From: Fodinibius salicampi
GTDB taxonomy: Bacteria > Bacteroidota > Rhodothermia > Balneolales > Balneolaceae
Reading direction: 5' to 3'
Assembly: GCF_039545095.1 (NCBI RefSeq)
Contig: NZ_BAABRS010000001.1
Location: 372,001-436,000 of the forward strand
DNA length: 64,000 nt
This document shows, piece by piece, positions 26,378 through 35,486 of the stretch (the stretch's first letter is position 1; each line of letters opens with the position of its first letter). The notes under the pieces were generated by a model. It made no database searches. It was not told the origin of the DNA and saw only the letters and a list, made by a program, of their open reading frames with translations. Position numbers and translations under genes: made by a program.

Positions 26378-27415
26378 ATGCCAGAATCGCTTAACAAAAT
26401 TGTAAATCAGGATGTCCAGTTACGTCCGTATAATACCCTCGATATTCCAGCCAGGGCCCGTCTTTTTGCATCCATAACATCTGTAGAAGAACTCCAGCAG
26501 CTACTTCAGGAATCGCCGGTGGATACAGATGATATGTTAGTATTGGGGGGAGGAAGTAACATCCTTTTTGCTGGTGATTTCCCGGGAATGGTTTTGCAAA
26601 TAGCGATTAAAGGAAAGAAAATAGTTGAAGAAGATGATTCCTTTGTCTGGTTAGAAATAGGTGGAGGAGAAAACTGGCATCAAACCGTACGCTACGCTAT
26701 AGACAAAGGATGGGGAGGCATCGAAAATCTCTCGCTTATTCCCGGAACCGTGGGTGCTGCCCCTATCCAGAATATAGGTGCTTACGGCGCAGAATTGGCG
26801 GATGTTTTTGAAAGACTGGAGGCGGTAAATATAGCATCTGCAGAAGTACGGACATTCAGCAAGGAGGAATGTGAGTTCGGATATCGCGACAGTATATTTA
26901 AGAGGGCTCTTAAAGGGAAATTTGCAATTACCAAAATAGTTCTTAAGCTATCGAAAAGACCTGAGATTAACAGTTCTTACGGGGCAATACAGTCGGAACT
27001 TGAAAGAAGAAATATCAATGAGCCCACCATCCGCGATATCAGTGACATTGTTATTTCTATTCGCAATGATAAACTTCCAAATCCTGAAGCGCTGGGTAAT
27101 GCTGGTAGCTTTTTTAAAAATCCGATAGTTGAAGCAGAAAAGTTTGAAAAATTAAAACAATCTTATCCACAGATACCCGGTTATGAAATAAGTGAAAATG
27201 AGATCAAGGTTCCCGCCGGATGGCTTATTGAAGAAGCGGGGTGGAAAGGAAAAAAGATTGGTAATACCGGTACCTACCGACAACAAGCGCTGGTAATTGT
27301 AAATCACGGGGGGGCAACCGCCGAAGAGATATTGAATCTCGCTGCTAAAATTCAAGAATCTGTCAGAGAAAAATTTGAAATTGATTTGGTCCCAGAAGTA
27401 AATATTATTTCGTAG
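26378..27415 (+). CDS. murB: UDP-N-acetylenolpyruvoylglucosamine reductase
   Basis: I prefer the ATG at 26378, which gives 345 residues. An earlier in-frame ATG (26342) would overlap the preceding gene by 29 bases and add 12 residues with no counterpart in MurB. The FAD-binding region has VLGGGSNILF and SLIPGTVGAAPIQNIGAYG; YRDSIFK supplies the active-site Tyr and Arg. NAGSFFKNP carries the catalytic serine, and the C-terminal VPEVNII completes a type I MurB (E. coli-like). The enzyme makes UDP-MurNAc for peptidoglycan. It lies 7 bases after the CorC-like gene and 1 base before the DUF2779 gene. Confidence 0.95.
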   Translation: MPESLNKIVNQDVQLRPYNTLDIPARARLFASITSVEELQQLLQESPVDTDDMLVLGGGSNILFAGDFPGMVLQIAIKGKKIVEEDDSFVWLEIGGGENWHQTVRYAIDKGWGGIENLSLIPGTVGAAPIQNIGAYGAELADVFERLEAVNIASAEVRTFSKEECEFGYRDSIFKRALKGKFAITKIVLKLSKRPEINSSYGAIQSELERRNINEPTIRDISDIVISIRNDKLPNPEALGNAGSFFKNPIVEAEKFEKLKQSYPQIPGYEISENEIKVPAGWLIEEAGWKGKKIGNTGTYRQQALVIVNHGGATAEEILNLAAKIQESVREKFEIDLVPEVNIIS

Positions 27416-27416
27416 G

Positions 27417-29318
27417 ATGAAGGAGGAAACTGATCGTGCTGTTTATTTTACAAAACACCTTTTTCGGACGGGTTTAGGATGTCCTACAAAGCTTTATTAC
27501 AAAGCTAAAGATTATCCTGAAAGCCAGGCAGGACGACCCTTTATTGAACATGCCATTCTCAACAAAAGGCTTTTGAAATCATTAGTACATTCAATTTATC
27601 CCAGTGGTGAATTTATAAACGGGCGAAATACTAGGGAGTCTGCAGAACAAACAAAGGGTCTTTTTGATAGTAAAGAGAGTATTATCTTTGATGCTACCTT
27701 CATTCATAAACGAATGATGGCCAGGTTGCCGGTCATATTGAAAAGTGCAGACCGTCTTACGGTCATGCATATACAGACTAAAGCTTTCAACGCTAGAAAG
27801 CATAGCCTATTAGACAGAAATGGAAATATCCATTCTAAATGGAGAAAGTATTTATTTGATTTTGCGTATCAACTATATATTCTTCAGGAAGAATATTCGG
27901 ATTTTTCTATACTTCCTTTATTAGTTTTACCCGACAAATCTTCTTATGCCCAAAGCAGTGAATTGCCGGGCGCACTAAAGCCTTTTGAACCGGATTCTAT
28001 AGCCTCGGATATACCTACTTCAAATCAACAGCTATTGGTAAAGCTGGATGTGAGCGATCCGTTAAAAAAAATATGGCAGGATTCGGATTTTGCGGAAGAG
28101 CACTTTCAAAAAGAATCTTTTGAGGAAACGCTATTTTACCTGAGAGATATTTATCTGGAACAGGAAAAGGTTGATCCGCAAGTGGGTACGAAATGCAAGG
28201 AGTGTGAATTTAGAATTGTCTCATCTCGGGTTGAAAAAGGCGAGAAAAGCGGTTTTAATGAGTGTTGGGATCCATTGAGACCGGAGGAATCAAAATCAGG
28301 ACACATATTTGACCTGATTGGTGCCGGCACCCAAAAGTGGTTGGATGAAGGAAAATATTTTCAGCAGGATATTGATGAAGATAGTATTTTACCGATTAAT
28401 TTTATTACAGAGAGTACGAATAAAATTACGGCCCAAATGCGCCAGTCTCTTCAGGTCCATAAAGCAAAAGGGCGGTCCGTTCCGGAAGAAATTTTACGTC
28501 CTCCTCTCATAAAAGAATTGCGAAGATGGAAGTATCCCGTTCATTTTTTGGATTTTGAGGCTGGAAATTATGCCGTGCCGGTGCGTAGAAACCGCCCTCC
28601 ATATCATCTGGTGGTGTTTCAGTTTTCCTGTCATACGCTCCAGAAAAATGGAGACTGGGAACATCATCAGTGGCTCGATGACCTCGGCAGTGTTTACCCT
28701 AACTATGAGCTGGTTCGTCGATTAATGAACGTGCCTAACATTAATAAAGGTACAATTGTACAGTACTCTAATTTTGAGCGTAATGCCCTGAAGATAATTC
28801 GCCGGGAATTAAGAGATGAATCCGAAATTATCCCCGATAGTAAATGGCTTATTCAATGGATTAAAACCATCATTAAACGTAATGATTCCAAGCATGCTCA
28901 TCCACCATATGTGGCTGATTTAAGCCGTCAGGTAAAGGATTATTATTACAATAGAGAAATGGAAGATTCATTGAGTATCAAGGATGTGCTGCAATCTGTT
29001 ATGACACAGAGCGACCTTTTGAGGCAGAAGTATTCCAAACCATATAGCAGCCATAATTTTGATAAAGTAACCTGGTGGCAACCGGATAAGAATAATAAGG
29101 CCCGAAATCCATATAACATTTTGGCAGAGAGATCGGAAGCGTTAGTTCGTCGTGGCACAGAAGCGATGGTGTGTTATGGGAAACTTTTAGCCCGTGACTT
29201 GAGTAAGAGTCAAAGAGAAGCGTACCGAAACTCTTTACTTCGGTATTGTGAACTTGATACACTGGCAATGATGATGATATATGAGCATTGGAAGGAGAAA
29301 TTGAATCAGTTATATTAA
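27417..29318 (+). CDS. DUF2779 protein: Cas4/RecB-like region plus DEDD exonuclease region
   Basis: The protein has 633 residues. The N-terminal half has the cysteine layout of Cas4-like Fe-S nucleases: Cys22 in GLGCPTKLYY and a distal set Cys260, Cys263 and Cys283. The expected PD-(D/E)xK residues between them are weak, with MHIQTKAF in place of a clear ExK. The C-terminal half has LDFEAG (Asp379, Glu381), YSNFERNAL and CELDTLAMM, which match the acidic motifs of an RNase H-fold 3'-5' exonuclease. DUF2779 members are found near mobile elements or alone, and none is well characterised. Here it follows murB by one base, so it is probably part of a housekeeping transcript. A DNA-repair or nucleic-acid trimming role is inference. 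Confidence 0.8.
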   Translation: MKEETDRAVYFTKHLFRTGLGCPTKLYYKAKDYPESQAGRPFIEHAILNKRLLKSLVHSIYPSGEFINGRNTRESAEQTKGLFDSKESIIFDATFIHKRMMARLPVILKSADRLTVMHIQTKAFNARKHSLLDRNGNIHSKWRKYLFDFAYQLYILQEEYSDFSILPLLVLPDKSSYAQSSELPGALKPFEPDSIASDIPTSNQQLLVKLDVSDPLKKIWQDSDFAEEHFQKESFEETLFYLRDIYLEQEKVDPQVGTKCKECEFRIVSSRVEKGEKSGFNECWDPLRPEESKSGHIFDLIGAGTQKWLDEGKYFQQDIDEDSILPINFITESTNKITAQMRQSLQVHKAKGRSVPEEILRPPLIKELRRWKYPVHFLDFEAGNYAVPVRRNRPPYHLVVFQFSCHTLQKNGDWEHHQWLDDLGSVYPNYELVRRLMNVPNINKGTIVQYSNFERNALKIIRRELRDESEIIPDSKWLIQWIKTIIKRNDSKHAHPPYVADLSRQVKDYYYNREMEDSLSIKDVLQSVMTQSDLLRQKYSKPYSSHNFDKVTWWQPDKNNKARNPYNILAERSEALVRRGTEAMVCYGKLLARDLSKSQREAYRNSLLRYCELDTLAMMMIYEHWKEKLNQLY

Positions 29319-29370
29319 TTTTAATAGAATGATTCAACTGAGATAAAACAAATTTAACGGGCATACTATT

Positions 29371-30864
29371 ATGAAGCTATTACATTTTCGGAATATTGTT
29401 TTATTAGCCTTATCTGCATTGCTGATAACTTTTTGTGTGGTACAGCGGAGTCCAATTACGGACCAAAAGCGAGCCTATGGCTATAGCTGGGAAAAAGAAG
29501 TTCAAATAGGACAACAGGCTGATAAGCAAATACAACAACAGTATGGTATATACGATGATGAGCAATTATCGAATTATGTTGAAAATATCGGGCAGGAAGT
29601 GCTTTCGGTAAGCCACATGCGCCGTGAAGATACTGATCCCAAGTATAAAGAAACTGAATTTTATTTCCGGGTATTGAATAGCGGCACACCCAATGCTTTT
29701 GCTCTTCCGGGAGGGTATATTTATGTAACCCGGGGTTTATTGGGGCACTTGGAGAATGAAGCCCAGCTGGCAGTAGTCCTTGGACACGAAATCGGTCATG
29801 TTGCTGCTCGTCATGCTTCGCAGCGAGCATTTGAACAACAGATGGGGCAGCTCGCTCTCATTGGTGGAGCAGTAGCAGGACAGGAGCTACTAGGTGTTCC
29901 GGGACAGTCGATTCTCAATATGGGAGGTCAGGCAGCACAATTTCTGTTTTTAAGTTACAGCCGCGATGATGAAAGAGAGTCCGACCGTTTGGGAGTCGAA
30001 TACTCTGCAATGCAGAATTATGCAGCGGCCGAAGGAGCAGGTTTCTTTTCAGCTTTGAAACGCATATCCGAACAATCAGGACAAAGTATTCCGGCTTGGG
30101 CTTCCACGCACCCCGATCCGGCTGCACGGGAACAGACTATCCCACAACTGGCCCAGGAGTGGGAGGAAAAAGGATATGAGCAGACGATTCGGGATACTGA
30201 CCAGTTTATGCAGGCTATTGACGGAATGGTATATGGGGAAAACCCTCGTGAAGGATTTACTCGCGACGGGATGTTTTATCACCCGGAACTGGCCTTCCAG
30301 TTTCCTTATCCAAAAGGATGGCAATTGGCTAATCAACCTTCCGCAGTGCAGATGGTGAATGAAGACCAGAATGCGATAATTGTTTTCCAGATTGACAGTA
30401 AAAATAATTCTCCAAAAGCTTCGGTTAACGAATTTTTGAATCAGGATGGAGTAGAGCCGGCTACAAGTAGCGCTATATCTCACAATGGCTTAGAAGGTTT
30501 TGAGGCCACCGCAAGTGCCCAAACTCAAGATGGAGCCGATGTACGATTCTATCTCTATTCTGTAGCCTATGACGGGAATATCTATCGTTTTGTATCCTAT
30601 ACACTGGCGGATCAGTTTGACGAGTACAGGTCACAGTTTGAGCAAACAGCGAACTCTTTCCGCTCTCTTGAAGATCGGTCAATTCTTAATATCCAGCCCG
30701 CACGGGTTCAAGCGTTCCGAACAGATCGTTCGGGGACTTTCCAGTCATTTTTACCCGATAACCTGCCGCTTGAATTAACACCGGAAGATGTAGCCATAGC
30801 AAATCAGGTACAGCTGGATGAAACAATTGAAGCAGGAACTTGGATTAAGATTCCTAGACAATAA
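29371..30864 (+). CDS. exported M48 family zinc metalloprotease (BepA/LoiP-like)
   Basis: The protein has 497 residues. The N-terminal hydrophobic segment contains ITFC, a poor but possible lipobox, so it is exported and perhaps a lipoprotein. The zinc site is HEIGH (His139, Glu140, His143), with the third ligand glutamate in the ERESDRLG stretch. A long C-terminal part (~310-497) ends with a LysM-like tail (DVAIANQVQLDETIEAG). M48 periplasmic proteases help assemble or degrade misfolded outer-membrane proteins. It starts 52 bases after the DUF2779 gene on the same strand. Confidence 0.88.
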   Translation: MKLLHFRNIVLLALSALLITFCVVQRSPITDQKRAYGYSWEKEVQIGQQADKQIQQQYGIYDDEQLSNYVENIGQEVLSVSHMRREDTDPKYKETEFYFRVLNSGTPNAFALPGGYIYVTRGLLGHLENEAQLAVVLGHEIGHVAARHASQRAFEQQMGQLALIGGAVAGQELLGVPGQSILNMGGQAAQFLFLSYSRDDERESDRLGVEYSAMQNYAAAEGAGFFSALKRISEQSGQSIPAWASTHPDPAAREQTIPQLAQEWEEKGYEQTIRDTDQFMQAIDGMVYGENPREGFTRDGMFYHPELAFQFPYPKGWQLANQPSAVQMVNEDQNAIIVFQIDSKNNSPKASVNEFLNQDGVEPATSSAISHNGLEGFEATASAQTQDGADVRFYLYSVAYDGNIYRFVSYTLADQFDEYRSQFEQTANSFRSLEDRSILNIQPARVQAFRTDRSGTFQSFLPDNLPLELTPEDVAIANQVQLDETIEAGTWIKIPRQ

Positions 30865-30873
30865 AAGTTAGCT

Positions 30874-30904
30874 TTTTCTCCTACAAATAAATCCAATATC
30901 TTTG
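30874..30904 (+). promoter_or_regulatory. purB promoter, Bacteroidota type
   Basis: TTTT (30874-30877), 19 bases, then TATCTTTG (30897-30904), a perfect match to the -7 consensus TAnnTTTG. It predicts a start near 30911, ~32 bases before the purB ATG at 30943. Confidence 0.6.
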
Positions 30905-30942
30905 GGGCATAACAGAACCCGAACTTTTTGGATATTTATTTC

Positions 30943-32238
30943 ATGATTGAGCGATATTCCCGTAAAGAAATGGCCGATATCTGGTCACTGGAAAACCAAT
31001 TTCAGGCCTGGCTGGATGTGGAACTGGCTGCCTGCAACGCTTGGAGCAAACTGGGCAAAATTCCCAAAAATGATGTCAAAAACCTCTATGAAAATGCTTC
31101 TTTTGATGTCGATCGTATCAAGGAAATAGAAAAGAAGACTCGTCATGATGTGGTGGCCTTTACGCGGTCGGTTTCGGAGTCGCTCGGAAAGGAAAAGAAG
31201 TGGGTCCACTATGGGTTAACCTCCACCGATGTGGTCGATACCGCCAATGGGTATCGGCTCAAGCAGGCCAATGAGATCCTGCGAAAAGATATTCATGATA
31301 TTATTGATGTACTCGCGGAGAAGGCGAAAAAGCACAAATATACCGTCATGATGGGGCGCACCCACGGCGTGCACGCTGAACCCACAACCTTCGGCCTGAA
31401 ATGCGCACTCTGGTATGCCGAAATGAAGCGTAATCAGGAACGCTTTGAAAAAGCAGCCAAGGCTGTTGAGTTTGGAAAGATGAGCGGTTCGGTAGGGACT
31501 TTCGCAAATATTCCGCCTGAAGTTGAAGAATCGGTCTGTGAGGAATTAGGTCTTTCTCCCGCGCCTATCTCTACCCAAACCCTGCAGCGCGATCGTCACG
31601 CTGATTACATATCCACACTGGCGCTTATTGGTTCGACTATGGAGAAAATGGCGGTTGAAATTCGTCACCTTCAGCGCAGTGAAGTCCGGGAGGCTGAAGA
31701 GTTTTTCCGGAAAGGACAAAAAGGTTCTTCCTCAATGCCGCACAAGCGTAATCCGGTCAGTTCAGAAAATATATCGGGATGCTCACGCGTGTTGCGTGGT
31801 TATATGATGTCGGCTTATGAAAATATTCCCCTCTGGCACGAGCGCGATATTTCACACTCATCGGTAGAGCGTATTATTTTGCCCGATGCTACTATTTTAC
31901 TGGACTATATGCTTAATCGTTTCTCGGGCGTTGTTGAAAAGTTGACGATATTCGAGGACAATATGCACGACAATATCTATAAAACCTACGGATTAACGTT
32001 CTCTCAGCGTGTCTTGCATAAGCTTATTGATACGGGAATGTCACGTGAAAAAGCCTATGATACCGTCCAGCCACTGGCGATGCAGGCGTGGGAGGAAAAG
32101 ACAATGTTCCGTGATCTGGTGGAAGCGGATGAAACCGTACAGGAAAATCTAACTGAAGAGGAAATTGATGAGGCTTTTGACTTGGATCATCACACCCGAA
32201 ATGTGGAACGTATTTTTAAGCGAGTGGGATTGGAATAG
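30943..32238 (+). CDS. purB: adenylosuccinate lyase
   Basis: The start is set at ATG 30943 (431 residues, [14 protein letters not shown]). A TTG at 30928 would add only five residues, and MIERYSR is the usual N-terminus of this family. The fumarase/aspartase superfamily signature [24 protein letters not shown] and [10 protein letters not shown] are all present. The enzyme splits SAICAR and adenylosuccinate in purine and AMP synthesis. It is similar in length to Bacillus-type PurB rather than the longer E. coli form. It has its own promoter and no other purine gene nearby. Confidence 0.96.
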   Translation: MIERYSRKEMADIWSLENQFQAWLDVELAACNAWSKLGKIPKNDVKNLYENASFDVDRIKEIEKKTRHDVVAFTRSVSESLGKEKKWVHYGLTSTDVVDTANGYRLKQANEILRKDIHDIIDVLAEKAKKHKYTVMMGRTHGVHAEPTTFGLKCALWYAEMKRNQERFEKAAKAVEFGKMSGSVGTFANIPPEVEESVCEELGLSPAPISTQTLQRDRHADYISTLALIGSTMEKMAVEIRHLQRSEVREAEEFFRKGQKGSSSMPHKRNPVSSENISGCSRVLRGYMMSAYENIPLWHERDISHSSVERIILPDATILLDYMLNRFSGVVEKLTIFEDNMHDNIYKTYGLTFSQRVLHKLIDTGMSREKAYDTVQPLAMQAWEEKTMFRDLVEADETVQENLTEEEIDEAFDLDHHTRNVERIFKRVGLE

Positions 32239-32328
32239 AATGCATATGAAACGGATAAAGCAGGTTACTGCAGGTAGAATTGATAAAAAATAGTCGAATC
32301 AGAATCATCCGTATTTAATTAAATTACT

Positions 32329-33300
32329 GTGCAAAGCTGGCCTAATCTCATCTTTTCGGATACTCTTTCTTTTGAGGAGAAAGTCCAACAGGTTTTCGAA
32401 TATCAGTCTGAGAACAATCCCGTATATCGGAGATATTGTGAGGCATTGGATAATATAGAAGCTATTCCATTATTACCTATCAAAGCGTTCAAAGAAGCCG
32501 CGGTAACGGCCCATCCTAAAGAGGACTACGAGCTTGTATTCAAAAGCAGCGGTACTTCGGATATGCAGCGGAGTATCCACAAAGTGCATGATCCTGAGCT
32601 TTATGATCAATCGTTGTTAAAAGGATTTCGCCATTTTTACAATCTGGAGAATGCGGTAATTTGGGGATATACGCCGGGCTATGCTGATAATCCGCATTCG
32701 TCGCTTATTTATATGATCCAAAAACTCATAAACCAAGGTGAAAGTGGATTAAGTCGCTTCTTACCACTTGATAAGCCTTTACAGGCTGATGATATTAAGG
32801 AAGTCAAACAAAGTGGAAAACAACTGATTCTATTCGGTGCTGCATTTGGACTGTTGGATCTTTTGGAACTGGATGTTCCTTCTATCCCCTCAAATAGTGT
32901 GATCATTGAAACCGGCGGGATGAAAACCCATAAGCGCGAGATAAGCAGGAAAGAGCTCCACAGAAAACTGAGCAGGGGATTTGGACTGGACCAAAGCCGG
33001 ATTCACTCCGAATACGGCATGGCGGAGCTACTGAGCCAAGCGTATGCTACCGGAGGAAAATGGTTTAAAACCGTCCCCTGGATGCAGGTTTCCATTCGAA
33101 ATCCCGATAATCCCGCAGAAGTGTTACCAGCCTATAGGGAGGGGCTTATTGCCGTCATTGATTTAGCCAATGTTCACAGCTGTTCGTTTTTACTAACCCA
33201 TGATAAGGGCGTAATGGACCCAGAAGGGCGGTTCCAGATACTGGGACGGTGGAATCCCAAAGATCTGCGTGGCTGTAACTTTTTAATCGAAGAAGATTAG
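32329..33300 (+). CDS. LuxE-like acyl-protein synthetase
   Basis: The protein has 323 residues and starts at GTG. It matches the LuxE/PF04443 family: the adenylate-forming motif KSSGTSDMQRS (72-82), a mid-region SEYGMAELLSQAY (~220-232), and the C-terminal LGRWNPKDLRGC. LuxE activates a fatty acid with ATP and passes the acyl group to LuxC. The LuxC-like gene follows 42 bases downstream. No luciferase (luxAB) is nearby, so the product is probably a fatty aldehyde or alcohol for another use, such as lipids. The shift from purB is ~90 bases without a clear terminator. Confidence 0.82.
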   Translation: MQSWPNLIFSDTLSFEEKVQQVFEYQSENNPVYRRYCEALDNIEAIPLLPIKAFKEAAVTAHPKEDYELVFKSSGTSDMQRSIHKVHDPELYDQSLLKGFRHFYNLENAVIWGYTPGYADNPHSSLIYMIQKLINQGESGLSRFLPLDKPLQADDIKEVKQSGKQLILFGAAFGLLDLLELDVPSIPSNSVIIETGGMKTHKREISRKELHRKLSRGFGLDQSRIHSEYGMAELLSQAYATGGKWFKTVPWMQVSIRNPDNPAEVLPAYREGLIAVIDLANVHSCSFLLTHDKGVMDPEGRFQILGRWNPKDLRGCNFLIEED

Positions 33301-33342
33301 TATAGTAGTTCACAGAGAAATCTTCAGGACCCAGGTAACATA

Positions 33343-34422
33343 ATGGCTGAATTGCAAAAACGTATAGATACATTACTCGAGGCCTCCGATAATTGGCTCA
33401 GCAACGATAATCATTACCTGATGGATGCCATTGACCGTACCATTCGCGAAGGATACTTTAGTTTCGAAGATGTAAAGTATGCCCTTAAAGTGATAAAGGA
33501 GAGTTTAGATAGAGATGCCGTGGAGGAGTGGGCTGAACGTGCTGAGCTTGATCACAAACAGGAAAATAATGCCTCCGGACAAAACGTAATGTGCCTGCAT
33601 GCGGGGAATCTGCCGTTAGTAGGATTCCAGGATGCTTTTGCTACGTTGTTGAGCGGAGCCCGCTATACGGGAAAAGTCTCACGGAAAGATCCGTATCTAC
33701 TGCCTACTTTTTTGAACGAAATTAAAAAGACGGGAATGTGGACCGATCGTGATGTGCAGTGGACGCACCGGCTTGATGATTTTGAAGATATGCCCCATGA
33801 CGCTATTATTTTTGCAGGTTCAGAATCATCTGTGCCTGGGGTAAAGCAAGCCATTGAAGAGTACAACCTGGCAAAAGATAATACCCGATATCTTATCCGC
33901 ACGGCGCATTTTTCTATGGCTTTTTTCGATCGCAAAGATGAGAAAACAATAAAGAATTTAGTGGATGGTGTATTACGATATGGTGGAAAGGGTTGTCGAT
34001 CAGTCGGTATTGTGGTTTCCCCTTTTTCTTTAGAGGAAATTAAAGATGAACTATCCGATTATATACGGTCATTTTGGGAAGCGAATCCACAACATGAATT
34101 TCCACCTCCTAAACTCAGGCAGCAGTTCGCCTATAACAAAGCCGTAGAGCGTTCACAGCTATGGCTGGAATATCTTCTTTTGCAGGAGGGAGGCCTAGAA
34201 TTTGACCAGGATTTTGTGTGCTATTGGGTAGAAGGTGATGAATCGAAGGTGGCAGAATTAGGCGAAAAATATGCCGCCCAGCTACAGAGCATTTATGTAG
34301 CTCACCCGGAAGTAGCAATTCCCGGCTATGGTGAGCAAACTGAATTTTTATCCAATGCACAACAGCCCTCGCTTTCCTGGAAACCGGATGGAGTGGATAC
34401 ATTGGAGTGGTTGATCGGCTAA
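33343..34422 (+). CDS. LuxC-like acyl-CoA/acyl-enzyme reductase
   Basis: The protein has 359 residues and belongs to the LuxC family (PF05893) in the aldehyde dehydrogenase superfamily. The sequence VMCLHAGNLPLVGF (82-95) matches the nucleotide-binding region, and GGKGCRSVGIVV (214-225) holds Cys218, the candidate acyl-accepting cysteine. The enzyme reduces an activated acyl group to an aldehyde with NADPH. Together with the LuxE-like gene just upstream it forms a two-part fatty acid reductase. It is shorter than Vibrio LuxC (~480 residues), lacking part of the N-terminal region, as is common in Bacteroidota homologues. Confidence 0.82.
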   Translation: MAELQKRIDTLLEASDNWLSNDNHYLMDAIDRTIREGYFSFEDVKYALKVIKESLDRDAVEEWAERAELDHKQENNASGQNVMCLHAGNLPLVGFQDAFATLLSGARYTGKVSRKDPYLLPTFLNEIKKTGMWTDRDVQWTHRLDDFEDMPHDAIIFAGSESSVPGVKQAIEEYNLAKDNTRYLIRTAHFSMAFFDRKDEKTIKNLVDGVLRYGGKGCRSVGIVVSPFSLEEIKDELSDYIRSFWEANPQHEFPPPKLRQQFAYNKAVERSQLWLEYLLLQEGGLEFDQDFVCYWVEGDESKVAELGEKYAAQLQSIYVAHPEVAIPGYGEQTEFLSNAQQPSLSWKPDGVDTLEWLIG

Positions 34423-34449
34423 CGGATTAACTATCGGTTCTATAAAAGC

Positions 34450-35121
34450 CTATTCAGCGATCATCTCCGGTTTTTCCATGACCACATAGATATCCCTGCC
34501 AGATTTATTCTCGGAATTAATTAGTTGAAAGCCAGCATGCTCTAATTCATCGACGACTGTTTCAGCGGTAACCCCATGCTGATCATTTGAGTCTCTGCCT
34601 GAAGGTTCAGCTTCGGAACCCCGCGGCTCAAAGTCAATGATTGCAATTCGTCCCCCTGGTTTCAGCGATTTCCAAAGACTTTTATTCATTGAGGCTGGGT
34701 TCCCAAAATGGTGGTAAACTCTGCGCATATACAAGGCATCACAGCATTGTTCAGGCAGGTTCGTCTGTGCTGGTTCTCCTTCAATAACGGTAACATTGTT
34801 TAATTCTGTTCCGTTAATAGCGCTTCGTAAATTTTGTATTTTTTCTGATCCAAGTTCGGTACTGTATACATGTCCGTTGGGACCAACATGTTTTGCTATT
34901 TCTATGGTCTCATCGCCATCTCCCGCACCAATGTCGGCCACCACAGAGCCCTCCTTTAATTCAAGAACCTCAATCAGCCAGTTAGTATCATCAGCATTCC
35001 CTGGAATTTGGGCACAGGCCACGGGACTCGACAGTACAATGGTTAATACAACCACTATTAAATATTTTAATTTTTTTGTGGTACTCTTCGATAGTAGGGT
35101 CTTCTTTTCTGATTGTCTCAT
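34450..35121 (-). CDS. exported or membrane-anchored SAM-dependent methyltransferase-like protein
   Basis: The protein has 223 residues. It begins with a basic stretch and a hydrophobic segment (residues ~19-38) ending SSPVACAQ, a likely signal peptide or lipoprotein signal. A class I methyltransferase core follows, with motif I VVADIGAGDGDETIEIA and the later GGRIAIIDFEPRG. Export is odd because S-adenosylmethionine is cytosolic. Either the domain faces the cytosol on a membrane anchor, or it binds something other than SAM. It is convergent with the LuxC-like gene (27-base gap) and divergent from leuS. The acceptor is unknown. Confidence 0.75.
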   Translation of the reverse strand: MRQSEKKTLLSKSTTKKLKYLIVVVLTIVLSSPVACAQIPGNADDTNWLIEVLELKEGSVVADIGAGDGDETIEIAKHVGPNGHVYSTELGSEKIQNLRSAINGTELNNVTVIEGEPAQTNLPEQCCDALYMRRVYHHFGNPASMNKSLWKSLKPGGRIAIIDFEPRGSEAEPSGRDSNDQHGVTAETVVDELEHAGFQLINSENKSGRDIYVVMEKPEMIAE

Positions 35122-35486
35122 AATGCAGCAACTGTTAGGTTAAGTATTTGTTTCCTTCATGCTCTAATTTATTGTGCGAAATTACAGAGTTAAATTCAAT
35201 AGCGGTATTGTTTTCAGTTCGGATGTTCGGAATGGAAACGAATTAACTTCTAAATCCAGAGATATGTCAACTTTTACTATATTTAGCAATTTCGGCTAAT
35301 CCCTTCTTCAAACCAGTCCATTTTTTTCTTATCTTTGGCAACTTATGCATAAGAGCGCTGATGAATTGCCAATAATTGGATCAGTAATAATATAGAGTAA
35401 TAGCGTATTATTTTATTACATACCTGTATAAGAGCGCTTTTAGCCTATTACCCAGAATTATAATTAAGCTTTAACCAAACGTTTGA
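35122..35486. other. 365-base intergenic region upstream of leuS
   Basis: No gene is seen. TATCTTTG (35330-35337) is a good promoter -7 box, giving a leader of ~140 bases before leuS; its -33 partner is weak (TTCA at 35307-35310). ATAAGAGCGCT occurs twice in direct order, at 35349-35359 and 35428-35438, both in the predicted leader. I see no T-box motif. Confidence 0.45.

Noticed and set aside
27417-29318. CRISPR-associated Cas4 locus
   Set aside because: The DUF2779 protein has Cas4-like cysteines but no cas genes or repeat array is nearby, and it sits in a murB operon.
32329-34422. Bioluminescence operon
   Set aside because: Only LuxE- and LuxC-like genes are present; there is no luxA, luxB, luxD or luxG in the window.
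35340-35486. T-box leader for leuS
   Set aside because: No conserved T-box sequence or Stem I layout is visible, and T-boxes are mainly from Firmicutes.
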